Assembly (NCBI RefSeq): GCF_000010805.1 | Contig: NC_012522.1 | Coordinates: forward strand, 1,612,001-1,676,000 | DNA from: Rhodococcus opacus B4 | Lineage (GTDB): Bacteria > Actinomycetota > Actinomycetes > Mycobacteriales > Mycobacteriaceae | DNA: 64,000 nucleotides | Direction of reading: 5' to 3' | Shown: piece after piece, positions 1 to 9,600 of the stretch | How the letters are laid out: each line of letters starts with the position of its first letter | Position numbering within the stretch: position 1 is the stretch's first letter | Made by a program: the position numbers and the translations under genes | Notes under the pieces: generated by a model | Database searches by the model: none | What the model was told of the DNA's origin: nothing | What the model saw: the letters and a program-made list of their open reading frames with translations, nothing else

Positions 1-342
1 ACGACGTGCCCCGGTGCCGACCTGAGTTTCGCGAATCTGGCGGGCGTGAACCTGAGCTTCGCCGACCTGTCGGGCGCGAACATGAAGCGGGCGAACCTCA
101 CCGGCACGAACTTCGCCGCAGCGAATCTGTCGTACGCCGACCTGAGCGACGCGAACATCACCGGCACGAACTTCACGGACTCGCAGCGCAACGCGGTGAT
201 CCTGTACAGCACGGATATCGACATCTTCGGCACGATCGTCGGGGACATGAACATCACGACCGAGCCCGAATGGTCCACCGACGCCCACGAGCGCGCGCTC
301 GCCTCGGTCGTGCCGGTGACACCGCAGGTCCCACTGCCGTAA
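1..342 (+). CDS. Pentapeptide-repeat protein, C-terminal part (gene starts before the window)
   Basis: The frame is open from base 1 and ends with TAA at 340-342. The first 60 or so residues are about eleven consecutive A(D/N)LXX units (ADLSF, ANLAG, ADLSG, ANLTG, TNFAA, ADLSD and so on). This is the pentapeptide-repeat signature that folds into a right-handed quadrilateral beta-helix. A tail of about 50 non-repeat residues follows (FGTIVGDMNIT...). An internal ATG lies at 46-48, but the repeat pattern continues upstream of it, so the true start is outside the window. Members range from gyrase-protecting DNA mimics to secreted proteins of unknown role. Nothing here separates these options, and the N-terminus that could show a signal peptide is missing. 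Confidence 0.85.
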   Translation, partial: TTCPGADLSFANLAGVNLSFADLSGANMKRANLTGTNFAAANLSYADLSDANITGTNFTDSQRNAVILYSTDIDIFGTIVGDMNITTEPEWSTDAHERALASVVPVTPQVPLP

Positions 343-359
343 TTCACTCCGCACCATCA

Positions 360-389
360 CCGGGCCGCGCACTGCGCGGTCCGGGTTTT
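360..389 (+). terminator. Intrinsic terminator after the pentapeptide-repeat gene
   Basis: Left arm 360-370 (CCGGGCCGCGC) pairs with right arm 374-384 (GCGCGGTCCGG) around an ACT loop. The stem is 11 bp with one G-U pair and is followed by GTTTTC at 385-390. It sits 18 bases after the stop codon and before the next promoter. The short T tract is typical of high-GC actinobacteria. Confidence 0.7.
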
Positions 390-405
390 CGCATGCCCGC
401 ACCCC

Positions 406-455
406 TTGACATTGGATACTGTCACTATCCATTATTAGATAGTTCCGATATCCAA
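406..455. promoter_or_regulatory. Promoter with two nested inverted repeats upstream of the DUF4188 gene
   Basis: TTGACA at 406-411 is a perfect -35 box, and an AT-rich -10 candidate (CATTAT) lies at 430-435. The -10 region falls between ACTATC (424-429) and GATAGT (438-443), an inverted repeat with an 8-base spacer. Outside it, TTGGATA (412-418) pairs with TATCCAA (449-455). The block is strikingly AT-rich for this genome. The geometry suits repression by a dimeric or tetrameric regulator, but no regulator gene is adjacent in the window. Confidence 0.65.
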
Positions 456-469
456 TTGGGAGGCATCTG

Positions 470-961
470 ATGACGACGATCGAACCCGCGCGTTCGACTC
501 ACCACCACGACGGCGAACTGGTGGTTTTCCTGATCGGGATGACCATCAACCGGCCGTGGCGGCCGGACCTCTGGCTCCCGGCATTTCTGGCGATGCCGAG
601 GATGCTCCGCGAACTCTCTGAGGACGCGGATTCGGGCCTGCTGGGCTACCGCCTGACCTTCGAGGGACGCGGCCCGACAGTGATTCAGTACTGGAATTCC
701 GTCGACAAGCTGTACGCCTACGCCAGCGACAGCCGAGCGCAGCATCGCCCGGCCTGGGCCGCCTTCAACAAGCGGGCCCGCAAGGCGCCCGGCGCGGTCG
801 GCGTGTGGCACGAGACCTATCCGGTAGACCGCGCCGAGTCGATCTACGTCGGCACGCCGGCGATGGGCCTGGCCCGGGCCACCACACGTGTGCCCGTCGC
901 ACGGAAGTTCAGCGCCGCCCGCGACCGGCTGTCCCACAGCAACAACTCCCACGAGCACTGA
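470..961 (+). CDS. DUF4188 domain protein (monooxygenase-like)
   Basis: The protein has 163 residues and starts at ATG 470, six bases after GGGAGG (458-463). The sequence 'VVFLIGMTINRPWRPDLWLP' followed by 'PRMLRELSEDADSGLLGYRL' and 'IQYWNSVDKLYAYAS' is typical of the DUF4188 family. That family is usually described as dimeric alpha/beta-barrel, monooxygenase-like; its reaction is unknown to me. The gene is followed 19 bases later by a DoxX-type membrane protein with its own strong ribosome site, so the two probably form one transcript. The nested operator upstream suggests induction by a small molecule or stress. The family assignment is fairly sure; the function is not. Confidence 0.75.
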   Translation: MTTIEPARSTHHHDGELVVFLIGMTINRPWRPDLWLPAFLAMPRMLRELSEDADSGLLGYRLTFEGRGPTVIQYWNSVDKLYAYASDSRAQHRPAWAAFNKRARKAPGAVGVWHETYPVDRAESIYVGTPAMGLARATTRVPVARKFSAARDRLSHSNNSHEH

Positions 962-980
962 TCGATTCAGGAGACTGCCC

Positions 981-1511
981 ATGGAACCCTTGATCGCCCT
1001 CGTCGCCGTCACTCTGATACTCCGGGCCGCAGGTGCCGCCGGCATACGCCGGTTGCGGCCGTGGCCTGTCGCCCTGCGGGGTGGACTCGCGGCCATGTTC
1101 ACACTGACCGGGATGGCCCACTTCATCGGACTGCGTGCGGAACTCGTCGCGATGGTCCCGCCGTCGCTGCCGAACCCGGGCCTGCTGGTGACCGTCACCG
1201 GCCTGCTCGAACTGGCGGGCGCCGCGGGGCTGCTGATCGGGCGCACCGCGCCGTGGGCGGCAGGCGGCCTCACCGCACTGCTGATCCTGATGTTCCCGGC
1301 GAACGTGTACGCCGCCGTGGAGGGACTCTCGACGGGACCGTTCGAAGCGCTGCTCCCCCGCACACTCCTGCAGATCGTGTTCCTGTCGGCGACTCTCGCC
1401 GTCGTGATCTCGTCCGTGCGAGGCCGTGCTATGGAATCGCCCTCCGAAGCCCACTCGCTCGCAGCACCCGGCGTTGCACTCCCGCCCGCACCGCATCCTC
1501 GGTCCCGATGA
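981..1511 (+). CDS. DoxX-like integral membrane protein
   Basis: The product has 176 residues. ATG 981 is chosen because AGGAGA (969-974) precedes it by six bases and the protein then begins with a membrane segment (residues 3-20). Three more hydrophobic segments follow (around GLAAMFTLTGMAHF, GLLVTVTGLLELAGAAGLLIG, and LTALLILMFPANVYAA), giving the four-helix DoxX layout. 'GMAHFIGLR' and 'LELAGAAGLL' are typical of small DoxX-family proteins. It is the second gene after the DUF4188 gene. The last 28 codons lie antisense to the end of recD: this gene stops at 1511 while recD ends at 1429, an 83-base convergent overlap. The C-terminal tail after residue 150 is low-complexity and possibly non-essential. 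Confidence 0.75.
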   Translation: MEPLIALVAVTLILRAAGAAGIRRLRPWPVALRGGLAAMFTLTGMAHFIGLRAELVAMVPPSLPNPGLLVTVTGLLELAGAAGLLIGRTAPWAAGGLTALLILMFPANVYAAVEGLSTGPFEALLPRTLLQIVFLSATLAVVISSVRGRAMESPSEAHSLAAPGVALPPAPHPRSR

Positions 1512-3300
1512 TCCGCACGTGGTTCCGCGCCCGGGTAATCGCGGTGTACAGCAATTCTCGGGTCAGCAGCGACGACGCCGCACCGGGCAGCACCACGGAC
1601 ACCGTGTCGTACTGGCTGCCCTGACTGCGGTGAATCGTCATCGCATACACCGTCTGAACCGCGGACAGATGCGTCGGATGCAACAGGAACGGTTCGGTGC
1701 CCCGCACGAACGCGGCGAAGAGTTCGTCGTCGTCCCGACGCACGATCACTCCGGTGTCGCCGTTGTAGATCTTCGTCTCGTGGTCATTGGCAGTCACCAT
1801 CAGCGGCTGACCCGGATACCAGCGATCCGGGTCCAGTCGCTGTCCCGTCGTCTCGCCGATCCACTCCATCGCCTGCCGCGCCCACCGCTGCACTCCGTAC
1901 GGACCTTCCCGGTGCGCGCACAACAGCCGGTGTTTCTCCGAATGCTGTAGCGCAGCGGAGGCATCGCCGGATTCCGCGGAATCCGTGACCGCGGCGGCCG
2001 TCGCCACCACGTCCGCCCGCAGTGCGTCCAGATCTTCGGGACCGTGGAACGACACCTCGGGGGCACCGCCGCCGCGCAGAATGTCGATCACCAGTTCTTC
2101 CTCGCCGTCCCGCACCGCGACAGCCAGTTTCGCGATACCGCCGCCGAAACGCCGACCGCGGCTGAGCCGGACCACTCCGCCCCGCAACCTGTCCCGTTCG
2201 CTCGCACTCAACGCGGCCTCGAGCGGGTCGTCGGCGGCGTCGAGGTCGGCCCCGACGACTCGCCCGAGCACCGGATTCTCGGTTCCCGACACCGGCCGCG
2301 CGACGAGATCGGCGAGGACCGCGCCCGCGTCGACCGACGTCAGCTGATCCGGGTCGCCGACGAGCACCAACCGAGTGTCGGGGCGGACGGCCGCGAGGAG
2401 CCGGCACATCATCGTCAGCGACACCATCGACGTCTCGTCGACCACGATCACGTCATACGGCAGGTGATTGTTCGCGTTGAAGCGGAACCGGGCGCCGCGT
2501 CCACGCTGCCAGCCCAGCAGCCGATGCAGCGTCATCGCGTTCAGTTCGGGTGGCAACCCGAGTGCGTCGGCCTGCTCGCGCACAGACTCCTGCAGCCGTG
2601 CCGCGGCCTTCCCGGTGGGGGCGGCGAGCGCGATACGCCGGCCCGGTCCGGGCTGCCTGGTCAGCAACGCCAGCAGCCGGGCGACGGTGTGGGTCTTGCC
2701 CGTTCCCGGCCCGCCGACCACCACCGACGTCCACTGGGTGGCGGCCACGGCGGCGGCGATCCGTTGCCGATCCGGTGACGGAGCCGGCGCCGTGTGGTCG
2801 TGCTGGTCGCGGAACAACTCGTCCAGCCCCTCCCTCAGCGACCGCTCGTCGACGAGCGGATACCCGACGGCGCGCTCGTCGAGTACCCGCCGGATGGTCG
2901 CCTCCTGCCGGAAGTACCGGTCGAGGTAGAGCAGTCCGCCCTCGGCCGTGTCGACGAGCCGCAGCGGGCGCAGCGGTCCCGCGGGACCACCCGTGACCAG
3001 CGGGCTCCGGCGCAGTGCCGCGACGACAGTCGAGTCTTCCGGCCAGGGCAGGGCGTCGAGATCGACTTCGGATTCCTCGTCGACGGTGACTTCCCGGATC
3101 CGCGTCAGGTCCAGGCACACCGAGCCGGACCGGACCGCGCGCACCGCCAGCGCGGTCGCCAGCACGACGTCTTCCGAGGATTCGCCGCCGAGCGCCGACA
3201 ACCGCAGCGCGACGTGTACGTCCGCGGCGGCCAGCACACCGGCCTCGTTGAAGACCCGCAGCATCCCCTTGCCGCGCTGCGCCACCTGCACCTCGGTCAT
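1429..3300 (-). CDS. recD: RecBCD subunit RecD (5'-3' helicase)
   Basis: The product has 623 residues and starts at the ATG that overlaps the recB stop by four bases (ATGA at 3297-3300). A Walker A motif (GGPGTGKT) lies near residue 195, a DEAD-box-like 'VVDETSM' near 283, and the superfamily 1B helicase end 'MTIHRSQGSQYD...LYTAITRAR' near 553. RecD is the 5'-3' motor of the RecBCD complex, which processes DNA double-strand ends. The gene order recC-recB-recD with coupled starts is the actinobacterial arrangement. The stop codon (TAG, 1429-1431) lies 83 bases inside the convergent DoxX gene. Confidence 0.95.
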   Translation of the reverse strand: MTEVQVAQRGKGMLRVFNEAGVLAAADVHVALRLSALGGESSEDVVLATALAVRAVRSGSVCLDLTRIREVTVDEESEVDLDALPWPEDSTVVAALRRSPLVTGGPAGPLRPLRLVDTAEGGLLYLDRYFRQEATIRRVLDERAVGYPLVDERSLREGLDELFRDQHDHTAPAPSPDRQRIAAAVAATQWTSVVVGGPGTGKTHTVARLLALLTRQPGPGRRIALAAPTGKAAARLQESVREQADALGLPPELNAMTLHRLLGWQRGRGARFRFNANNHLPYDVIVVDETSMVSLTMMCRLLAAVRPDTRLVLVGDPDQLTSVDAGAVLADLVARPVSGTENPVLGRVVGADLDAADDPLEAALSASERDRLRGGVVRLSRGRRFGGGIAKLAVAVRDGEEELVIDILRGGGAPEVSFHGPEDLDALRADVVATAAAVTDSAESGDASAALQHSEKHRLLCAHREGPYGVQRWARQAMEWIGETTGQRLDPDRWYPGQPLMVTANDHETKIYNGDTGVIVRRDDDELFAAFVRGTEPFLLHPTHLSAVQTVYAMTIHRSQGSQYDTVSVVLPGAASSLLTRELLYTAITRARNHVRIIGTEDAVRAGVQRRVLRASGLRRAIP

Positions 3301-6300
3301 CGCGCCGCCTCCTGCGCGGCGGCCGACCCGGACAGCAGGTCGGACAGCTCGGTGATCAGCGCGGCGGGCGGCGCCCAGTCGAAGACGCCGCAACCCGGTG
3401 GCGTGTCGGGTCCGACCATCCCGCGAACGAACAGATACTGGACGCCCCCGAGGTGCAGCCCGGGATCGTAGCCCGGTTGCCGCCAGCGCAGGTACCGATG
3501 CAGCGCAACGGAATACAGCAGCGCCTGCAGCGGATAGTGCGCCCGCAACATCTCGGCGGCCATGCTGCCGCGGGTGTAGTGCGCGGTGGTCAGGTCGCCC
3601 TGCGCGAGACGATTGGTCTTGTAGTCGACCACGACGTACCGCGGGCCGGGCAGTCGCAGCACCGCGTCGATGCTGCCGGTGAGGTATCCGCGCAGCGGGG
3701 TCGGTTCGAGTGTCTGCACGGCGTCGGCGTACGACCGCAGCGGGTCGTTCTCGGGCAGGTGCGTGCGCAACAGCCTGCCGACGCCGTCGAGCATCACGGT
3801 CAGGGACGGGGTGTCGCCGCCGGCGAGGGGCAGTTCGAAGTCGAGTTCCGCCAACAGGTCCGCGGGTGCGAGATCGGCGAGGGTGCGCTCGGCCCCCGCG
3901 CCGAGGGGAGTCCGCAGCACCGGGACCAGTGCGGTGGCCAGCTGAGCGGGATCGACGTCCGAGAGGGTCGACGCGATCACGTCGCGGCAGCACCGCAGGA
4001 CTTCGTCGTCCAGATCGGGTGCCGCGGTGTCGACGATCTCGAAGACGGCGTGGACGAGCGTGCCGAACGTCGCGCCACCCGGTAGTTCGTTCATTGTCGA
4101 CGGCACTCCCGCAGTGACGCCGTCCGGCGCGTGCAGCGGCGGTTCGTCCGGCTCGTCCGTCTTCTCCTCGACCTCCGCTTCACTGCCGACGGCAGGCGCG
4201 TCGTGCGCGGACGCCGTCAACGCCGAATACGACGTGCGACGCCACCGCGTGTCCAGCAGCCGACGGAACCGGGCGGCCTCCAGGTCTCCGCTGGGCTCAC
4301 GCTCGGGTGTCCAGCCGACCCGCGGGATCGGTTCGCAACCCACCGCCTCGACCGTCACCGTCTCCGGCGCCGCCGTGCCCCACGCCGACAACCGTTCCGC
4401 GACAATCGGATCCTCGGGGACGATGACCTTCTGCGGAACCTCACGCTGCCCGGGCAGGCGACCCAGGATCATCCGGTGCAGCGGCGCGGCGGGCGTCGTG
4501 AACGCCGGTGCCCACCACATCACGAGCCCGCACATCGCCCGGGTCACCGCGACGTACAGCAGACGCAGCTCCTCCCCCGCCTCTTCCGCGTCGTGCCGGT
4601 TCCTGCGGTCCGCGTAGCCGGGGCTGCCCGGGCCGCCGACGTCGAGGATGCGCCGCCCGTCGTCGTCGTGCAGAAGCAGTTTGCTCGGTTTCGAGATCTT
4701 GGCGGCGTCCCACGCATACGGCAGGTAGACGAGCGGGAATTCGAGGCCCTTGCTGGCGTGGACGGTCGCGATCTGCACGGCCGCGGCGTCGCTGTCGAGG
4801 CGCCGGCTGCGGTCGACCCCGCCCGTGGTCGGGTCCTTCATGCGTTCGGTGAGCCAGCGGGTGACGGCCGTCAGACCGAGCGACTGCTCGACGGCGGCAC
4901 TGTTGAGCAACTGCGCCACGTGCCGGAGATCGGTCAGCGCCCGCTCGCCCGCCGCCACCCGCAGCAGTCTCGCTTCCAGCGCGCCGACCGCGGACAGTCG
5001 TTCGAACAGGGCCGCGAAACCGGACTGCGCGAACACCGCGCCGAGCTCGCGGAGCTGCGCGCCCACCTCCGCGACGATGTCGTCGCCGTGGGCATCGAGT
5101 TCCTCGGCCGTATGCCCGAGCAGCGGTGTGAGCGCCGCCAGCCGCACCCGGTCGGCGCGGTGCGGTTGCTCGATGGCCTGCAGGATCCAGAGCCAGTGCT
5201 GCGCAGCCGGAGTGGTGAAGACACTGGCCCCGCCGGCGAGCACGGACGGCACCCCTGCCCGGTCGAGAGCGTCGTGGACCACTGTGATCTGGGCGTTGGT
5301 CCGCACCAGCACCGCGATGTCGCCGGGCTCGACGAGTCGGGTGGTACCCCCGACGTCGAGTGTCGCGCCGCCGTCGAGAAGGGCGACGAGGTCGGCGGCG
5401 AGGTCTGCGGCGATCCTCTTCCGGAGCGCCCCCACCGCCGGATACCCCGACTTGTTGATCGGCCCGGCGCCGGTCCGCGGCAGATACCGCAGCCGCAACG
5501 GCGCGGCACCCGTCAGGCGCGACTTCGGTCTCGCACCGTCGACGCGGTGCACCACGATCTCGGGATGCCCGAGCTCGGCGCCGCCGTGCAGATATTCGAG
5601 TCCGTCGAGGAGTTCCTGATCGCTGCGCCAGTTCGTGGTCAACTCCTGGTGTCGGTCGGCCGATCGCACGGCGTCGAGGTAGCTGAGCACCTCCGCGCCA
5701 CGGAACGCGTAGATGGCCTGCTTCGGATCGCCGACGAGCACCAGCGTTCCGTTGCCGTGGAACGTTCGGCGCAGAATGTCCCATTGCAGGGGGTCGGTGT
5801 CCTGGAACTCGTCGACGAGCACGACGCCGTACCGTTCGCGGACCCGCCTGCAAGCCGCCGCACCGTGCTCGGGGTCGCTGAGGACACGGTGCAGGAGCAT
5901 CGGGAGATCGTCGAAGTCACGCAGCCCCACCGCGCGTTTGCGGCGTTCGACCTCGGCGCGGACCGCCTCCGCGAACGCCACCCGATCTCCGGCCGGGGTA
6001 CCCCGCGCATCCTCCGGCGCGAGCACGGCCTGCGGGTCGAAGATGGCGGCCCGAGCGGCGGAGGTGGCCTCCGCCGGAGTGAACGGCGCGGAGTCGGCGC
6101 GACCGTACGCCCGGAGGTACAGGTCGGCGATCACCTCCGTCGTGAGGTCGTCGGCGGCCTCGACGAGCACCGTGTCGGGGTCGCGTTCGCCCGCGATCCC
6201 GAGTCCGTCGAGCATCCGCTGGCAGAAGCTGTGGGTGGTGACGATGGTGGCGGCGTCGAAGTCCGACAGTGCCTGCAGCAGACGCCGGCGCCGCAGCGCC

Positions 6301-6608
6301 ACCTCGTCGGCGGCGGCCTCCGCGAGGTGCCGGATCACAAGGTCCGCGCTCAGCCGCGCGGCCGCGGGGTCGGCCAATGCGGCTGCGGCGGAACCGAATC
6401 GCTCACGCGTGCGTTCCCGCAGCTCCTGCGTCGCCGCCCGGCTGAACGTGACCAGCAACAGCCGCGACAGGTCCACTCCGCCCTCGGCGACGAAGCGGGC
6501 GGCCAGACCGACGATCGCATACGTCTTGCCGGTACCGGCGCTCGCCTCGAGCACCGTCGTCCCCTCGGGCAGCGGGCCCAGCAGGTCGAACCCTCGCGCG
6601 CCGTTCAC
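3297..6608 (-). CDS. recB: RecBCD subunit RecB (3'-5' helicase and nuclease)
   Basis: The product is 1103 residues if translation begins at the GTG (6606-6608) that overlaps the recC stop in a GTGA. An ATG 39 bases upstream is in frame but would lie inside recC. Walker A (ASAGTGKT) is at residues 22-29 and the UvrD-type Walker B (VLVDEFQDTD) near 264. 'VATVHASKGLEFPLVYLP'-like helicase motif V/VI sequence is present in the middle. Near residue 990 the C-terminal nuclease domain shows the catalytic 'VVDYKTN' with an upstream 'GSIDAVL' aspartate. Both activities therefore look intact. RecB works with RecC and RecD in degrading or recombining broken chromosome ends. Confidence 0.95.
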   Translation of the reverse strand: MNGARGFDLLGPLPEGTTVLEASAGTGKTYAIVGLAARFVAEGGVDLSRLLLVTFSRAATQELRERTRERFGSAAAALADPAAARLSADLVIRHLAEAAADEVALRRRRLLQALSDFDAATIVTTHSFCQRMLDGLGIAGERDPDTVLVEAADDLTTEVIADLYLRAYGRADSAPFTPAEATSAARAAIFDPQAVLAPEDARGTPAGDRVAFAEAVRAEVERRKRAVGLRDFDDLPMLLHRVLSDPEHGAAACRRVRERYGVVLVDEFQDTDPLQWDILRRTFHGNGTLVLVGDPKQAIYAFRGAEVLSYLDAVRSADRHQELTTNWRSDQELLDGLEYLHGGAELGHPEIVVHRVDGARPKSRLTGAAPLRLRYLPRTGAGPINKSGYPAVGALRKRIAADLAADLVALLDGGATLDVGGTTRLVEPGDIAVLVRTNAQITVVHDALDRAGVPSVLAGGASVFTTPAAQHWLWILQAIEQPHRADRVRLAALTPLLGHTAEELDAHGDDIVAEVGAQLRELGAVFAQSGFAALFERLSAVGALEARLLRVAAGERALTDLRHVAQLLNSAAVEQSLGLTAVTRWLTERMKDPTTGGVDRSRRLDSDAAAVQIATVHASKGLEFPLVYLPYAWDAAKISKPSKLLLHDDDGRRILDVGGPGSPGYADRRNRHDAEEAGEELRLLYVAVTRAMCGLVMWWAPAFTTPAAPLHRMILGRLPGQREVPQKVIVPEDPIVAERLSAWGTAAPETVTVEAVGCEPIPRVGWTPEREPSGDLEAARFRRLLDTRWRRTSYSALTASAHDAPAVGSEAEVEEKTDEPDEPPLHAPDGVTAGVPSTMNELPGGATFGTLVHAVFEIVDTAAPDLDDEVLRCCRDVIASTLSDVDPAQLATALVPVLRTPLGAGAERTLADLAPADLLAELDFELPLAGGDTPSLTVMLDGVGRLLRTHLPENDPLRSYADAVQTLEPTPLRGYLTGSIDAVLRLPGPRYVVVDYKTNRLAQGDLTTAHYTRGSMAAEMLRAHYPLQALLYSVALHRYLRWRQPGYDPGLHLGGVQYLFVRGMVGPDTPPGCGVFDWAPPAALITELSDLLSGSAAAQEAAR

Positions 6609-9600
6609 GGCTGCGCCAACGTCTCGGCGGTGAGCAGCGGCGCCCACAATTGGCGGGCGTAGTTCTCGATCGTCACCGCGTCGCCGAGGACGTCGATGCC
6701 GGGAGATGCCCCGTACACGTACGTGATGTGGCGGTCGCGTGCGTCACCGAAATCACTGCTCCATTCCTTCCGGGCCGCCTCGATCGCGTCCTCCATGCCG
6801 CTGCCGCCGTACCGTCGCTCGGCGTAGGCCGCCGACGCGCCCGTCGCGATCGGCAGCGGCGCATGCAACCCGGCATCACGCAGTTCGACGAGTCGCACCA
6901 GTTCCTCCGCCGCGTTCTCCGGCGCCGTCAGCGTCGAGCGCCACGCCGGCCGGCTGTACGAGCCGCGGCCGGTCGTCACGGCCGTCCATTCCGTATCGCC
7001 GTCGCGATCGGACGCCGCGACCGCCAGCAACTGAGCCCACGCCGTGAGGCGGTGCTTCGGCCCCAGCCTCGAATACGTGGTGTTCGCGATCACCGATCCG
7101 TGCACACCACCCACGGTGCCGGTGAGGCGCCGTCCGTTGCCGAGAGCGACGTCGACGTCGACGGTCTCCGCGCGCCCGACGTGCACGGACCCGCTGACGG
7201 CGACGAGCGACTCGACCGCGCGCTCGATGTCGCCGAGCACCGACTCCCCCAACTTGAACGGTGGCAACGTACCCCGGCGCCACTCGGCGGCGCGGAAGTC
7301 GGCGGGTTCGGTTCCCGACAGTCGCGCGACGAGCATCCGCTGGCCGAGGTCCCAGCGGGCGAGCGGATCGGGCGCCACGTCCAGTGCGTCGGCGAGGTCC
7401 TCGTCCTCGTCGGGAACCCGCAACCCGAGCCGTTGCCGCAGGAATGCCTGCGTCGGGTGCACCAGGAACGCGACGAGGTCCGCGAGATCGACGACGTCCC
7501 CACGCTGCGGCGGCCCCAACGGCGCCGGCAGGAACGCGGGTTCCGGTTCGGGCGGATACTGCGCGGCGCGGGCACCGGCCAGCGCCGCCCGGTCGAAACT
7601 GAACGGGTGCTCCGGCCGGAAGTTGCGGGCATCGAACGGCTGCAACGGATGCCGGGTCACGATGGCGGGGAGGGCATCACTCCCGGCGGTGGCCGCCACC
7701 GCGTCGAGCAGCTCGGACAGCGGGATCGCCGGCGGCCGGGACATCCCCGTGACGGGGTCGGCGCCCGTGTAGAACAGCAGGAGCTTCTCACTCGCCGACA
7801 TGACGGCGTCGAGCAGCAACTGCCGGTCCTCGCTGCGCGGATCACGTTCGCCGATCAGAGGATTACGGGCCAGCACGTCGTCGCCGTCCACACTCGCGCC
7901 CCGCGGGAACACCTCGTCGTCGAGGCCGAGGAGGACGACAACGCGGTGCGGCACCGACCGCATCGGCACCATGGTGCACACCGTCAGCTCACCGGTGCGA
8001 AAGTTCGCGCGGGTGGGGCGTCCCGCGAGCCGGGTGGCCAGCATGGCGCGCACGTCCGACAGCCGCAGCACCGTGTCGCCGCCGTGCTCCATCGCGGCCC
8101 CGAGTTCCCTTCTTGCCTGGGCCAATTGCCAGGTGTCGCCGGCACTGACGTCGACGAGTAGATCCAATGCCCGGGTGAGCGCGCTCGACCACGCCGCGAC
8201 CGACTGCGGCCCGGCGAGCCCGCGCAGCGCGACGTCGAGTCGGTCGACGAACTCGGCCAGCCTTCCGGTGAGATCGATGTCGTTGCTGTCGACGTCGTCG
8301 AGCGGAAGTGCGAGGGCGAGCCATTCGCCCTCCGACTCGTCGGCCGCGGCGCCGAGCAGGATGCGGTCGAGCGCGGTGGTGAACGTGTTCTGCGGGAAGT
8401 CGCCGAGTCCGAACGCCGCGCGCTGCCGCGGTCCGATTCCCCAGCGGGCGCCCGTCGCGGTCGCCCACTCCCGGATCCGTTCGAGGTCGTCGTCGCCGAA
8501 CCGGAATCGCCTGCGCACCGGCGCGGCCGCCGACAGGTCCAGAATCTGACTGGCCGTCACCCTCGCGTCGGCGAGTTCGAGGAGGCTCGACACCACGGCG
8601 AGCACCGGGTTGGTCTGGTGCAGGGCCCGATCCGCGAGCCGGACCCGCAGACGGTGACCGGGATGCCCGAGCACATCCTGCCCGAACGCGGCCCGGATCA
8701 GCGGCGCGTACGACTCGACGTCGGGACACATGACGAGCACGTCGCGCGGTTCGAGAGTCGGATCGTCCTCGAAGAGATGCAGGAGGCATTCGCGCAGGAC
8801 CTCCACCTGGCGCGCAGGACCGTGGCATGCGTGGACCTGCACGGACGCGTCGGCGGTGCACTCGGAGAGAGCCGGCGCCCGGTCGTCCCGGACGTCGGCC
8901 TGCAGGCGCCCCAGCAGGGAGTCGGGCGGCGGCGGTCCCGGGTGGTGGAGGTCGTCGACGTCGAGGCGAGTCAGTCGCGACTCGAGTTCGCGGACGTCCC
9001 GCGCCAGGCTCGACAGCAACAGGTGGGTGACGGACAGGGCGGTGCGGTCGTCGGCGCGCGCGAGCACGCCGCCCGCCGTCGACAACGACGACCACAGCGC
9101 GGGACTCGGATGCGGAAGCCACAGGTGCACATCGCGATTGACGGCCAGGGCGGCGATAACGGCGAGCTGATCGGTCGCGAGGCGCGTCGGGCCGAACAGC
9201 GACAGCCTGCCGGGGAGTTCGACGAGGTCCGGTTCCTCGCGCAGCCGGGCGCAGGCGGAGTCGAGGCGCTCGGCGGGCGCGGGGCCTCCGATCCTCGCCC
9301 GTAGCCGTCGCCACAGTTCGGCCTGCCACAGCAGGTCGTCGTCGAGTGAGCCGCCCGCACCGTCGGTGTCCCGGCCTGCCGCCCAGTCGACCAGCATCTC
9401 CGGACGCTGCGCGGCGTAACTGCGGTACAGATCGGTCAGGTGCAACGCGGTGGCGTAGCGCCTGCCGGGCCGGTGATCGTCCGGGTCGCTGCCTGGGCGG
9501 CAGTGTCCGAGGTGTTTCGCGAGGACGGCGCACCAGGGCTCGTCCAGGCAGTCGTCGACGACGGCGAGCAGCGCCCACAGCACCCGGGACGGATGCCACG

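Noticed and set aside
4131..6662. An 843-codon open frame on the plus strand opposite recB
   Set aside because: It is antisense to a fully motif-supported recB. Its Arg/His/Gln-rich composition is what the high-GC complementary frame gives.
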